Source: Lacinutrix neustonica (GTDB lineage Bacteria; Bacteroidota; Bacteroidia; Flavobacteriales; Flavobacteriaceae). From it: a stretch of 64,000 bases of DNA. This document shows positions 38,403 to 47,263 of this stretch, piece after piece. The translations under genes and the position numbers were made by a program. The stretch spans positions 868,001 to 932,000 of the forward strand of contig NZ_CP113088.1 in assembly GCF_026625145.1 (NCBI RefSeq), in the 5' to 3' direction. The notes under the pieces were generated by a model. That model was not told the origin of the DNA. It did not search any database and saw only the letters and a program-made list of their open reading frames with translations. Position 1 is the stretch's first letter, and each line of letters starts with the position of its first letter.

Positions 38403-38642
38403 ATGGCACGACAAAGCATTTCTTTTACTGAACCAAATGATAATTGGTTAAAAACTCAGGTTGAGAATAATGAATACTCAAGCAAAAGTGAACTTGTTAA
38501 TGACTTAATTAGACAAGCACGCAAACAACAAAAACAAATTGATTGGATTGCTGCAAAGTTAGATAAGGCGGAAAACGGTGGGTTTACCTCTGATAGTAAA
38601 GAGCAGATTTTATCTCAATCTAAGAGCTTATTAAATGGCTAA
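38403..38642 (+). CDS. ParD-like antitoxin (cassette 48)
   Basis: 79 residues from the ATG at 38403: MARQSISFTEPNDNWLKTQV is a ribbon-helix-helix N-terminus, followed by the ParD stretch SSKSELVNDLIRQARKQQKQ and a flexible tail that would wrap the toxin. It overlaps the ParE gene by 8 bp. It is expected to neutralise ParE and repress its own promoter. Such pairs are known to stabilise large integron arrays. Confidence 0.8.
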   Translation: MARQSISFTEPNDNWLKTQVENNEYSSKSELVNDLIRQARKQQKQIDWIAAKLDKAENGGFTSDSKEQILSQSKSLLNG

Positions 38643-38922
38643 ATACAGATTAAGTAACACTGCCAAAGAGGACTTAATTAGAATTCATCATTACGGAGTT
38701 AAAAAATTTGGTATCGCGCAAGCTGACAAATATTTTGACTCTTTTTTTGAATACTTTGATATTATCTCTCAAAGGCCATATTCATTCGAATCAGTTGATT
38801 TTATTAAAACTGGATATAGACGTTGCGTTTGTGGATCGGATAGTGTGTTCTATAAAATCAATGGTGATATTGTTGAGATAATGGCTATTGTTGGTCGACA
38901 AGATTTAAAAAATTTAATTTAA
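38635..38922 (+). CDS. ParE-like toxin (cassette 48)
   Basis: 95 residues of the RelE/ParE superfamily: YRLSNTAKEDLIRIHHYGVKKFGIAQADKYFDSFFEYFD, then SFESVDFIKTGYRRCVCGSDSVFYKI and the end VGRQDL. ParE members usually poison DNA gyrase. It is translationally coupled to the antitoxin gene. The arginine in GYRR and the final hydrophobic strand are as in the family. Confidence 0.8.
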   Translation: MAKYRLSNTAKEDLIRIHHYGVKKFGIAQADKYFDSFFEYFDIISQRPYSFESVDFIKTGYRRCVCGSDSVFYKINGDIVEIMAIVGRQDLKNLI

Positions 38923-38933
38923 AAAAATACAGT

Positions 38934-39067
38934 TGGTAACAATGTGTAAAAATAATTGCTTGGTTCTATCTTACTCGGAAAATCCTAGCGGATTTTCCTG
39001 CTGGTTCGGTAATATTTACTATTTTAGGTGCTTAATCACGCAACTATCCTTACACGTAACGTTAGCT
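38934..39067 (+). other. attC-like site 48 (class I)
   Basis: Box GTTGGTAAC matches its cassette start GTTACCAAC. Confidence 0.8.
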
Positions 39068-39100
39068 GTAATAAAAACCAAATCGTTCCCAACAAAAATA

Positions 39101-39892
39101 ATGAGTATAATTAAAGCATTTTTATATACAATTTTAGCATTTGTATTTTGGACAATAATTCAACTCGCAATACTTCTTCCAATTGTATATCTGATTGGAA
39201 AACCAGATGATTTTACTCATATTTATGGAATAACTAGAATATTATCTGTCATTGGTTCGTTTTTCCTAATTTATTTTTTCTTCCGGAAACCAAACTTTGA
39301 TTTAAAAAGAGCTTTGAAAATTCAGAATTATAATCCTAGAATATATTTGTATTTACCATTAATTGCAATTGGTTTATTATTATTAAATAAACCTTTTTGG
39401 GATTTCACCAAAATTATTGAATATTATCAAGGGATTCCTATAAATAATTATGTAAATATTTCTAGTAATAATAGTGCTTTAATTTACAATTTAATTTCCG
39501 CAATATTAATTGCACCAATTATCGAAGAGCTATTTTATCGAAAATTTTTATTGGATAAATTATCGAAAAATAATAGCCCAATTATAGCGATCATTACTTC
39601 AAGTCTTTGTTTCTCAATTATGCACATTGAAACACCAAATAATTTAATACCGACTTTCTTCAGTGGAATTATACTCGGATTAATATATTTAAAAACTAAA
39701 AAAAGCGGTTACTGTATAATGCTTCATTTCATTGTAAACTTAATTATAGTTACTACAAGTTATATGGGAACTTCTTATGACAATTGGCTGATTGGTTATA
39801 ATTTTGACTTAATTTATTGGCTCTTATTTGGAATTGGAATTTTTATAACATTAATCGGAATAAAAAAAATTACTACAGCTAACACCGTATAA
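39101..39892 (+). CDS. CPBP-family intramembrane glutamic protease (cassette 49)
   Basis: 263 residues from the ATG at 39101, with about seven membrane segments. The CPBP (Abi/CAAX) motifs are E142-E143-L-F-Y-R147, H175 in SIMHIE, and H209-FIV-N213. Members include prenyl-protein proteases and bacteriocin self-immunity proteins. No bacteriocin gene is in the cassette. The last residues TANTV and the stop are encoded by the attC-like site. Confidence 0.8.
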   Translation: MSIIKAFLYTILAFVFWTIIQLAILLPIVYLIGKPDDFTHIYGITRILSVIGSFFLIYFFFRKPNFDLKRALKIQNYNPRIYLYLPLIAIGLLLLNKPFWDFTKIIEYYQGIPINNYVNISSNNSALIYNLISAILIAPIIEELFYRKFLLDKLSKNNSPIIAIITSSLCFSIMHIETPNNLIPTFFSGIILGLIYLKTKKSGYCIMLHFIVNLIIVTTSYMGTSYDNWLIGYNFDLIYWLLFGIGIFITLIGIKKITTANTV

Positions 39893-40011
39893 AATTAATT
39901 GCTTGGTTCTGCCATACTCGGAAAATCCTGCGGATTTCCCTCTCGGTTCATTCCCTTTTTACTAATTTAGTGGCTTATAAACGCAACTAACCTTATACAT
40001 AAACGTTATGC
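39877..40011 (+). other. attC-like site 49 (class I)
   Basis: Box TACAGCTAAC matches its cassette start GTTAGCTGTA. Confidence 0.8.
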
Positions 40012-40051
40012 GTCAGCTCTGACTCAACTGTACTAAAATAGAATTCTAATT

Positions 40052-41024
40052 ATGAAAAAATATATTGTTGTTTTATTTTCATTAATCTTTTTAAACATTT
40101 ATTCTCAAGAACTAAGCATTCCTGAAGCAATCAATTATATAAATACTAAATTTAAAGGTGGAAGAAAATTAGAGCTAACTGAAGGTGGCAAACTAAAAAT
40201 TTATGAGTTACGACCTGACTATTTCTTTGACAACTTAGTACTTACTGAAATGCAAAAAAGACAAGAAAGCAATAATTATAAAATGATTGCTTTATATTCT
40301 GAAGAAATTTCTATTCATGAAATTAATATAGAAAATAAGGACTTTGTAGGCAATGGTTATACGTATGGGGATTTCTTATTTCAAATTAAATGTAATTATG
40401 ATAAGAAAGGTTGTAGCAAATACAAAAAATATGATAAAAATGGAGAAATCAGAAATACCGAAAGTAGAAATATAATTAACATTTCGAATCCGGACAGAGA
40501 TAATAATGACAAATTATTTAATGCGTTTAGATACTTAATATCTCTAGCTAAACATGATAAAAAATATCAAGAAAACGATAGTGACCCATTTTCCTCAAAA
40601 AATCACAACAAAACATTTGAAGTCATATCAAAAAAAGACAAAGATCAAATTAGACTAAATAACGAAAACGGTGTTTATAAAATTAATGTTGAATTTGGTT
40701 CAATTACAAAAAGTTTTGTACTTGATTCTCGGAGCTAGTGAAATTTCAATATCACTAAATTTAGAAGATGATTTGATTTCAAAAGGATTATTAAAAAAAG
40801 AAGACTATATAGAGTCAGGTTTATACAGAATTGCTGATGGCTCAATTATTAGTTGTAGAAGGATTATTATTAAAGAATTAAAAGTTGGTAATTTCACTAT
40901 AAAAAATGTTGTGGCTTCAATCGGATTTAAAGAATCACCTCTCTTGTTAGGTAAAAGTTTTTTAGACAACTTTAAAAAATGGTCTATTGATAATGATTTG
41001 CAACTTTTGATTTTAGAAAAATAA
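40052..41024 (+). CDS. Secreted retropepsin-like aspartic protease, apparent frameshift (cassette 50)
   Basis: About 323 residues with a signal peptide MKKYIVVLFSLIFLNIYSQ. The C-terminal domain is a single-lobe aspartic protease: the frame breaks exactly at the catalytic motif, 40728-40732 (CTCGG), and CCGG restores SFVLDSGASEISISL with the active-site D-S-G-A. Further family features are YRIADGSIISCRRIIIKELKVGNFTIKNVVASI and LLLGKSFLDNF. Such proteases act as dimers, here probably in the periplasm. The N-terminal 200 residues are not assigned. It is followed after 4 bp by a small helical protein gene. Confidence 0.75.
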
Positions 41025-41028
41025 AATA

Positions 41029-41370
41029 ATGGAAAATAGCTTTGACCCAAAAACTGAAATAAAACAATATTTAGAGAAAACCAAAGAAGAGTTCACAAGT
41101 GATTATTCACTAAATTCTCTAGAAAATTATGCTCAATTATTATTAGATTTAATAGAAAAATGGGAATCAAGAGAGGGGAAAATACTTGAAAAGATATATT
41201 TTGTAAAACATAATATTTTAAATTTCAAATCTGACTTTAGCGATGACATCCCAAAGAATTATGACAATAAAAATAGGAGTCATAGAGAGAAATGGACAAT
41301 TGAAAGTAGAAAATTAAATGGTTTGAAATCAGAGTTTCTAAAAGTCTATGAGGACTATTATAATAAATAA
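41029..41370 (+). CDS. Unknown 113-residue helical protein (cassette 50)
   Basis: It is charged and almost wholly helical (TEIKQYLEKTKEEFTSDYSLNSLENYAQLLLDLIEKW). No signal peptide. It directly follows the protease gene, but the protease is exported and this protein is not, so a direct partnership is not obvious. Function unknown. Confidence 0.6.
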   Translation: MENSFDPKTEIKQYLEKTKEEFTSDYSLNSLENYAQLLLDLIEKWESREGKILEKIYFVKHNILNFKSDFSDDIPKNYDNKNRSHREKWTIESRKLNGLKSEFLKVYEDYYNK

Positions 41371-41380
41371 AAAGCCGAAC

Positions 41381-41514
41381 GCATAACACCGTATAAAATT
41401 AATTGCTTGGTTTTTGCCTACTCGGAAAATCCTGCGGATTTCCCTCCGGTTCGTTCCATTTTTACTAATTTAGTTGCTTGCCAACGCAACTAACCTTATA
41501 CATAAACGTTGTAA
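41381..41514 (+). other. attC-like site 50 (class I)
   Basis: Box ACGCATAAC matches its cassette start GTTATGCGT. Confidence 0.8.
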
Positions 41515-41540
41515 AACATTTAAAAAAATCACGAACTGAA

Positions 41541-42376
41541 TTGGGAACTTGGGGAACAGCAATAAAAAGTAACGATACTTCAGCAGATACTTATGCTGAT
41601 TTTTTTGATTTATACAATGATGGAAAAGAACCTAACGAAATCAAAAACAAACTGATTTCTGAAAACCCAAATGGAACAAATGATTTTTGGTTTGCTTTGG
41701 CTTTGGCTCTTTGGGAAACTAAAAGTTTATCAAATGACATTTTCGAAAAAATTCGTGGAATTGTAGAAAGTGAATCTGATTTAAAATTATGGGAAGAACT
41801 TGACGCAAGTGAATCGGACATAAAAAAAGAAAAGTTGTTCTTGACAAGTTTTTAGCCAAATTAGAATCAGAAAAAGCAAAACCAAAAGCACGTAAGCGAA
41901 TTGTCAAAAAAGAACCGATTTTTAAAAAAGGAACTTGTTTAACATTCAGATTAGAAAACGGAAATTATGGTGGTGGACTAGTTTTGGAATCTGACTTTGA
42001 AACAGGCTTTGGATATAATCTAATTGTTACTACACGAATAAATCAAGTTGAAAAACCAACAATTTCGGACTTTAAAAATTGTGATGTTTTAGTTGCAAGT
42101 TTCGGACATTGGAAAAATGAACCGAAAGTAACTTGGTATTTGCCCAAGCGATTTAAAAAAGAATTTTCAGAATTGTTTGAGAACGTTGGCGAAATTCCAA
42201 TCGAATTGAATTACACACCAAATGGAAGTGAAATTCGAGCAAGTTTTTCAGCAAGTTGGCAAAATATGATTGAACCAGTAAACCAACAATTGGAACACGA
42301 GAAGACGAATGGAATAACAAAATCCTTTTCGATAAATAAACTGATAAAACGAAAAAAATGGTGGCAATTTGGATAA
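41541..42376 (+). CDS. DUF4259-like protein, TTG start, apparent frameshift (cassette 51)
   Basis: About 278 residues. The TTG at 41541 begins MGTWGTAIKSNDTSADTYADF; the WGT...ND pattern at the very start resembles DUF4259 and fixes the start, since no ATG is near. The break at 41815-41817 (CGG) read as CCGG gives ASESGHKKRKVVLDKFLAKLE. A basic linker and a C-terminal domain with GTCLTFRLENGNYGGGLVLE and FGHWKNEPKVTWYLPKRF follow. Function unknown. Confidence 0.65.
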
Positions 42377-42384
42377 AAAACGTT

Positions 42385-42518
42385 TTACAACAATGTATAA
42401 CCGCAATTACGGCGGATTCGACTACGTCCGAATCCACTCGGAATTGCTAAGGTCAGTGACGAACCGAAATTTTTGGTATATTTAGCCCGTAACTGACGGT
42501 TATACTTAAACGTTGTAA
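42385..42518 (+). other. attC-like site 51 (class III)
   Basis: Box GTTTTACAAC matches its cassette start GTTGTAAAAC. Hairpin GGATTCG/CGAATCC. Confidence 0.8.
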
Positions 42519-42528
42519 ACAATTTGTG

Positions 42529-43393
42529 ATGACATTACCGTAAAATGCTTTCCCGGATGGGAACGGTGGTTACGGAAGGAACTATCAAATAATAAACAAG
42601 ATATCTATTGGTGAAAACTATCTGATTGATAACTACTTTCAACATGAGGGGAAATTGTTGAACTGGATCTTATCTCGGTAAAACAGGCATCCCAATTGAA
42701 ATCAATCCAAATAATTGCGAATGGCTTAGCCAAACCTTCTTCAGAAATGAACAAACACTATTTGGTTTCACCCTCATTGAGAAAAGTAATTCAACAAAAA
42801 TGTTCTTAACACCATTTAAAGCAAAAGTTGATTTTGAAACCTTCGAACCACTGGGTAAAAATTATGCAAAAGACAAATACAGATATTATTACGGTCCAGG
42901 TGCGAAGATTATTAATGAAAAGAATCTAGAATTGTTTTTTGACAATACCTATAAAAAAGAATGGTTGAAGTTAAACCCTGATGAAAATCCAAAGCAAGTT
43001 TTATCACATTGGGATTCCAAAATTGCAACCACTGATGAAAAAGTGTATTGGTGTGGTAAATTAGCCAAAAACGTTCATCCCAGCCTTAAAAGAATCACAC
43101 CGGATTTTTTTGCAGATCACCAATGTGTTTATTCGTATAATAAACAGACGATAAAGAAAATTGAAGGAGTTGATATTGATTCTTTAGTATTCGTTAACAT
43201 CATAAAAAACAACAGCATTCTTGGAATTGTTTCAGACAAATTCAAACCGATTTATAAGTATTTATCAAAGGAGAACGACTTTAGTAAATTTGACTTCAAA
43301 TTCAATGCTCCATTATTTGAAATGAAAAGAGAAATCTTGAATTCGAATTACTGGTGGTACCAACTAGAGAAAACTGTTTACAACAAAACCTAA
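42529..43393 (+). CDS. Unknown protein of about 288 residues, three apparent frameshifts (cassette 52)
   Basis: Only the last 197 residues are open as written. Reading CCG (42538-42540), CCCGG (42552-42556) and CTCGG (42674-42678) all as CCGG gives one frame from the ATG at 42529: MTLPVKCFPDGNGGYGRNYQ, then NWILSGKTGIPIEINPNNC and the open part VDFETFEPLGKNYAKDKYRYYYGPGAK. No signal or membrane segment. The end YNKT is encoded by the short attC-like site. Function unknown; without the correction it would be called a decayed gene. Confidence 0.55.
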
Positions 43394-43429
43394 AACCAAT
43401 TAAAACTGGTTTTAGCCAAACCGTTGCCA
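43378..43429 (+). other. Short attC-like site 52 (52 bp)
   Basis: Box TGTTTACAAC matches its cassette start GTTGTAAACA. The body is a single hairpin, CTAAAACCA/TGGTTTTAG, like the short attC of class 1 integron cassettes. Confidence 0.75.
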
Positions 43430-43434
43430 CACAT

Positions 43435-44154
43435 TTGAGAAAAACTATATACATAACATTAATATTGGGAATTCTGATTTCTTGCAAACAGAAAAAAGAA
43501 CCAAAACAGGCGGAAAATAAACCGACTGAAATTCCTGCGTGGAAAATTGATTTAGACACAATTTTGGAAAGAAATAATCCCAAAAGTCTTGACTTAACAA
43601 AACATCAACTTTTTATCGACACAACACGAAATTCGGAGATTTACGAAAAGGTAATTAACTGGAAACCGAATCGAATGGATAATGATGCAATTTCTTATTA
43701 CGAGAAAGAAATTTCAAAAAAACACAAACCCAAAAAAGTATACTTAAAGAGATTTCCGAGATATTGGATTAGTTTAAAAAAGTTGAATAACGAATTCGTG
43801 ATTTACGAACCTTGTGACGGAAATACGCCATCATACGAAATCAATGAAAATTCTGTTCTTTTCTTTCATCAACTTGAAGCAGATGCTGACTTAATATCTG
43901 AATTGAAAAAATTGAGAGAAAACGAAATCGCTTTGAAATTAAATACTATTCCACAGAAAACGGAATCTGAAAAAGCAGAATTAACAATAAAACCGACTGA
44001 ATTTAAAAACGTTTATGAATTGACATATAGTTTTGATAAGGTTGTAAGTAAACAGTACGTTACACCAAACAATAAAGTGTCGGAATTTGATATAATTGTA
44101 AATAATTGTCCGACAATGAAAAGAATGGAATTTAATGGATTTGACAAAGATTAG
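43435..44154 (+). CDS. Predicted lipoprotein, TTG start (cassette 53)
   Basis: 239 residues from the TTG of the leader TTTGAGAAA, 11 bp after the junction. This start gives a lipoprotein signal MRKTIYITLILGILISC; no ATG would do so. The mature protein has no known domain (KPTEIPAWKIDLDTILERNN, YLKRFPRYWISLKKLNNEFVIYEPCDGN). With the gene at 18064, this shows that the shared leader can itself provide the start codon. Confidence 0.7.
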   Translation: MRKTIYITLILGILISCKQKKEPKQAENKPTEIPAWKIDLDTILERNNPKSLDLTKHQLFIDTTRNSEIYEKVINWKPNRMDNDAISYYEKEISKKHKPKKVYLKRFPRYWISLKKLNNEFVIYEPCDGNTPSYEINENSVLFFHQLEADADLISELKKLRENEIALKLNTIPQKTESEKAELTIKPTEFKNVYELTYSFDKVVSKQYVTPNNKVSEFDIIVNNCPTMKRMEFNGFDKD

Positions 44155-44169
44155 CGGAATAAAAACGTG

Positions 44170-44300
44170 TGGCAACACCGTATATAATTTATTGCTAGTT
44201 CTAGCCTACTTACGAAAATCCTCGCGGATTTTCTATTCGGTTTTTATTTGCTAAATTAGGTGCTTTAACACGCAACAAACCATATACAACAACGTTAGCC
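44170..44300 (+). other. attC-like site 53 (class II)
   Basis: Box GTGTGGCAAC matches its cassette start GTTGCCACAC. Confidence 0.8.
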
Positions 44301-44759
44301 CACATGCCCACTCGGCTCGAAAAAAAATTCTAAAGTTGCTTAAAAGTGATTTAAAAATAAAAAAAACAACGCTTCTCACCTGCTCACTCAACCTATTTCG
44401 GATAAAACACAACGCGACACTGTTGAGACGGACTCTTTAACGTTTCGGCAAAACTGTATGTGAAATAAAATATCATACTCAATCCTTTTCTGACATCAGT
44501 AAAACGCAACTCTTGCGGCGGATTTATATAGCAAACGGCAAATCGTAACGCACAAAAGATAAAATCAATAGTAGCACGTAAAACAAAACTCTGCGGAGCT
44601 GCAAAGCCATATGGAGAAAAATAAAATAACGTGGGCTAACAATGTGTAAAATAAATACTACTTTTATGGCTTAACCTAAAGGCAGTTCGTGTTAGCTTGC
44701 TTCGGATTTTCCTACGGAAAATCCCCGCACACTAACCCGTACTTACCTTACACGAACCG
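44295..44759 (+). repeat. Cassette 54: ORF-less, family A, 465-bp subtype
   Basis: Near-identical to 8744-9208. No gene seen. Confidence 0.9.
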
Positions 44760-44765
44760 TTGTGT
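44634..44765 (+). other. attC-like site 54 (class IV)
   Basis: Box GTGGGCTAAC. Confidence 0.8.
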
Positions 44766-45193
44766 ACAATGGCTCACTCGGCCGGAAAAAAAATCCAATT
44801 AATTAAATTTTAGTGGTTTAAGTCCAATAAATTCTAACGCAAGTAAAACGTAATTGGGTGCGCAACTAAACGGATTTTTGCGGATAAAAAAGCGGATTAT
44901 AAACGGATATACAAAACAGTGCGCAACTATTGCGCGGACTACTGCTCTACTCCTATTGCGGATAAAAATATTACTCTAAAACTGCTGATTAACGCAAAAC
45001 GCAACGTTGCGAACGACTGACCTTCTTAACGGCAAAGCTAATCGCAAAAAATAAATAAAGCACTGTACACAACAAGGTGTAAAAGTAATTGCTTGGGCTG
45101 TGCTTCTCGGAAAAATCCTGCGGATTTTTCCTGCGGTTCGGTTTTGTTTACTATTTTAGTGGCTTATCAACGCAACTACCCTTACACAAACCG
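44760..45193 (+). repeat. Cassette 55: ORF-less, divergent family B
   Basis: 434 bp. The leader and the end match family B, but the middle is reworked (AAACGTAATTGGGTGCGCAAC). No gene seen. Confidence 0.8.
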
Positions 45194-45199
45194 TTACCT
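45067..45199 (+). other. attC-like site 55 (class I)
   Basis: Box TGTACACAAC; hairpin GGAAAAATCCTGCGGATTTTTCC, one base longer than usual. Confidence 0.8.
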
Positions 45200-45217
45200 G
45201 CAAGCAAAAAACCACGA

Positions 45218-45931
45218 TTGAAAACAAAAAAAGAAATATTAGAATATTATCAAAACGGACAAAGATTCTATCGGAATGTGGATTTCGATAATGGAGAATC
45301 TTATGCGGATTCTAATTTCCAAGATGCGATGTTTGAGAATTGTTATTTCGGAGTGGAGTTCTCAAATTCTAATTTTAGAAACGCACGATTTTCTGAATGC
45401 AATCTTAAATCAACAGATTTTAGTAATTGTGATTTGACAAAAACCGAAATTTTTAATTGTCTTGTGGAAGCAATTGACTTTGGGACTTCGGATACTTCGA
45501 GTCTGATTTTTGAAAGTAATACAAGCTTTGGAAATGAAGTCAAAATAAATACGAAATCAAACGGTTTGGAAGCTTATATGCATCCGTTAATTGAGGAATT
45601 ATATAAAAATGTGCCTGATTTTGATAAAATAAGTGATCATACTTCTGACGACTTACTTTATTCTGTCTTTGGAGATTTAAGCTTGAGACTTTCGGAACAG
45701 ATTACAGAATTAGAAAAACCGAATAAACTGATTACAGACTCATTTACTTTCTTCAACCATTTGGGGAACAAGAACGATAAGGAAATAGACAATTTATTAG
45801 TTGTTGGAATTTATGAAGGTCTATATTGGAGTAAAAAGTGTAATGATTTAAGCAGAAGTTTACTAAAAGGTCGGAATAAAGAAGTTTACGAATATTGGAT
45901 GATAAATGGAAATATCCAAGCTGAATACTGA
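45218..45931 (+). CDS. Pentapeptide-repeat protein, TTG start (cassette 56)
   Basis: 237 residues from the TTG at 45218 (MKTKKEILEYYQNGQRFYRN). Residues 25-85 are pentapeptide repeats of the A(D/N)LXX/F type: DSNFQDAMFENCYFGVEF, NSNFRNARFSECNLKSTDF, NCDLTKTEIF. Such right-handed helices mimic DNA or bind proteins; Qnr, a cassette-borne example elsewhere, protects gyrase. The repeat block here is short, so gyrase protection is not implied. The C-terminal 150 residues are helical and unassigned. Confidence 0.75.
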   Translation: MKTKKEILEYYQNGQRFYRNVDFDNGESYADSNFQDAMFENCYFGVEFSNSNFRNARFSECNLKSTDFSNCDLTKTEIFNCLVEAIDFGTSDTSSLIFESNTSFGNEVKINTKSNGLEAYMHPLIEELYKNVPDFDKISDHTSDDLLYSVFGDLSLRLSEQITELEKPNKLITDSFTFFNHLGNKNDKEIDNLLVVGIYEGLYWSKKCNDLSRSLLKGRNKEVYEYWMINGNIQAEY

Positions 45932-45941
45932 AAAAGCCAGC

Positions 45942-46135
45942 AGGTAACAATGGCTATAATTAATACTGGTTTAGGTGCTAAATCTAAAGTTTAGAGCTTT
46001 TAACCAAGTCCGCCAAATCTTTTGATTTGGCTTTAGAACAAAAAAGATAAAACAAAATAAAAAGTTTTGGCTAAGTGCTTAATCGGAAATTAATTACTTT
46101 TAATTCCCGTACTAATCATAGCCTAAACGTTAGCA
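45942..46135 (+). other. attC-like site 56 (class VI, long)
   Basis: Box GCAGGTAAC matches its cassette start GTTACCTGC. Palindrome GCCAAATCTTTTGATTTGGC. Confidence 0.75.
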
Positions 46136-46151
46136 AACATTTCAGAACTGA

Positions 46152-46661
46152 ATGGGAAATTCGATATTTTTAATAATAATTGCTATCTTAATTGTTTTAT
46201 CTATTTGGTATCTGACTGTAAAATATTTTCTAAATCCATTGTTTTTTAAACCAAAAATAAAGACATCTGAAATTATTGATTTCCTGAACAAGAAAGAATG
46301 TTTATTTATTGAATATAAAGCTCTTAATAAGGAGGAAAAACAAAGAAATATTTTTAATCAGGAAAAAGGATTGACATTTGATAATATATTCTCTACAAAG
46401 TCTGAATATAAAATAATTGGATTTTCTCAAAACAAGAATAAACACAAAATATATTGGGCTGAATTAAAATCTTGGTACCGACCTTTTGGAAAACGGATCC
46501 TTAATCTAATTGAGGAAAAAGATGTTGAATTATTAGACGAATTACAAAAAGAATATAATCAAGAAATTATAAAAGTGACAGACAAATGTCCTGCTTGCAA
46601 TAGCGGAATTTTAACGAATGAAACTGAATGTAAAAATTGCGGACTGAATTTAGTCGCTTAA
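46152..46661 (+). CDS. Membrane-anchored protein with C-terminal zinc ribbon (cassette 57)
   Basis: 169 residues. An N-terminal membrane segment (IFLIIIAILIVLSIWYLTV) is followed by a cytoplasmic domain and a C-terminal ribbon with CPAC and CKNC pairs 14 residues apart, a typical zinc-ribbon. Zinc ribbons of this kind mediate nucleic-acid or protein contacts. Function unknown. Confidence 0.7.
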   Translation: MGNSIFLIIIAILIVLSIWYLTVKYFLNPLFFKPKIKTSEIIDFLNKKECLFIEYKALNKEEKQRNIFNQEKGLTFDNIFSTKSEYKIIGFSQNKNKHKIYWAELKSWYRPFGKRILNLIEEKDVELLDELQKEYNQEIIKVTDKCPACNSGILTNETECKNCGLNLVA

Positions 46662-46677
46662 TGAACAAAAAACGATT

Positions 46678-46810
46678 TGCTAACAATGTGTAAATATAAT
46701 TGCTTGGTCCACTCTTACTCGGAAAATCCTGCGGATTTTCCTCCGGTTCGTTCCATTTTTACTATTTTAGTGGCTTAATCACGCAACTATCCTTACACGT
46801 AACGTTGTGC
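46678..46810 (+). other. attC-like site 57 (class I)
   Basis: Box TTTGCTAAC matches its cassette start GTTAGCAAA. Confidence 0.8.
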
Positions 46811-46874
46811 GCAAGCTGACCAAATCAAGAAAAATAGTTATTCAATTCAAAATTTTGGAATTTTTAAAAGTATT

Positions 46875-47258
46875 ATGACGGACGAATTTACACCGCCAAT
46901 AAAAGAAAGAACAACAGAGGAATTGCTCAAAATTGCAGGAGCACCTGAAAAGTGGAATCCGAAAGCTGTTCGACTTGCGACAAACGAATTAGCAAATCGA
47001 AAAGTCGAACCAAAGAAAATAGAAACGGCAAAATATCTGTCAAAAAAGCGTGACAAAGTTGAGAAAAACATTAAGGCAAAAGAAAGTTATCACGTATGTG
47101 ATTTCATTTTAAATCCATTTCCGACTTTATTTGAAATTATATTTTCTTGGGAACTTAAAAAAGATGGATTTCCTCGAAAGGCTAAACAACAAAAATACTT
47201 CCGAATAGCAATTGGAATAATTATATTAATTTGTGCCGTCTACTCTTATTTAGTTTAA
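46875..47258 (+). CDS. Unknown 127-residue protein with C-terminal membrane segment (cassette 58)
   Basis: The N-terminal part TDEFTPPIKERTTEELLKIAGAPEKWNPKAVRLATNELANR is a short helical domain reminiscent of sequences that precede membrane anchors in Bacteroidota DUF proteins. A lysine-rich helix and one membrane segment (YFRIAIGIIILICAVYSYLV) follow. It is 5 bp upstream of the UPF0158-like gene. Function unknown. Confidence 0.65.
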   Translation: MTDEFTPPIKERTTEELLKIAGAPEKWNPKAVRLATNELANRKVEPKKIETAKYLSKKRDKVEKNIKAKESYHVCDFILNPFPTLFEIIFSWELKKDGFPRKAKQQKYFRIAIGIIILICAVYSYLV

Positions 47259-47263
47259 AACAA

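Noticed and set aside
39062-40005. Integrase or other recombinase within the array
   Set aside because: No product in any frame shows the conserved R..H-x-x-R..Y pattern of tyrosine recombinases. The only polytopic protein here is a CPBP protease.
41478-41540. Upstream start for the DUF4259-like protein
   Set aside because: It lies in site 50. The MGTWGT start at TTG 41541 fits the family.
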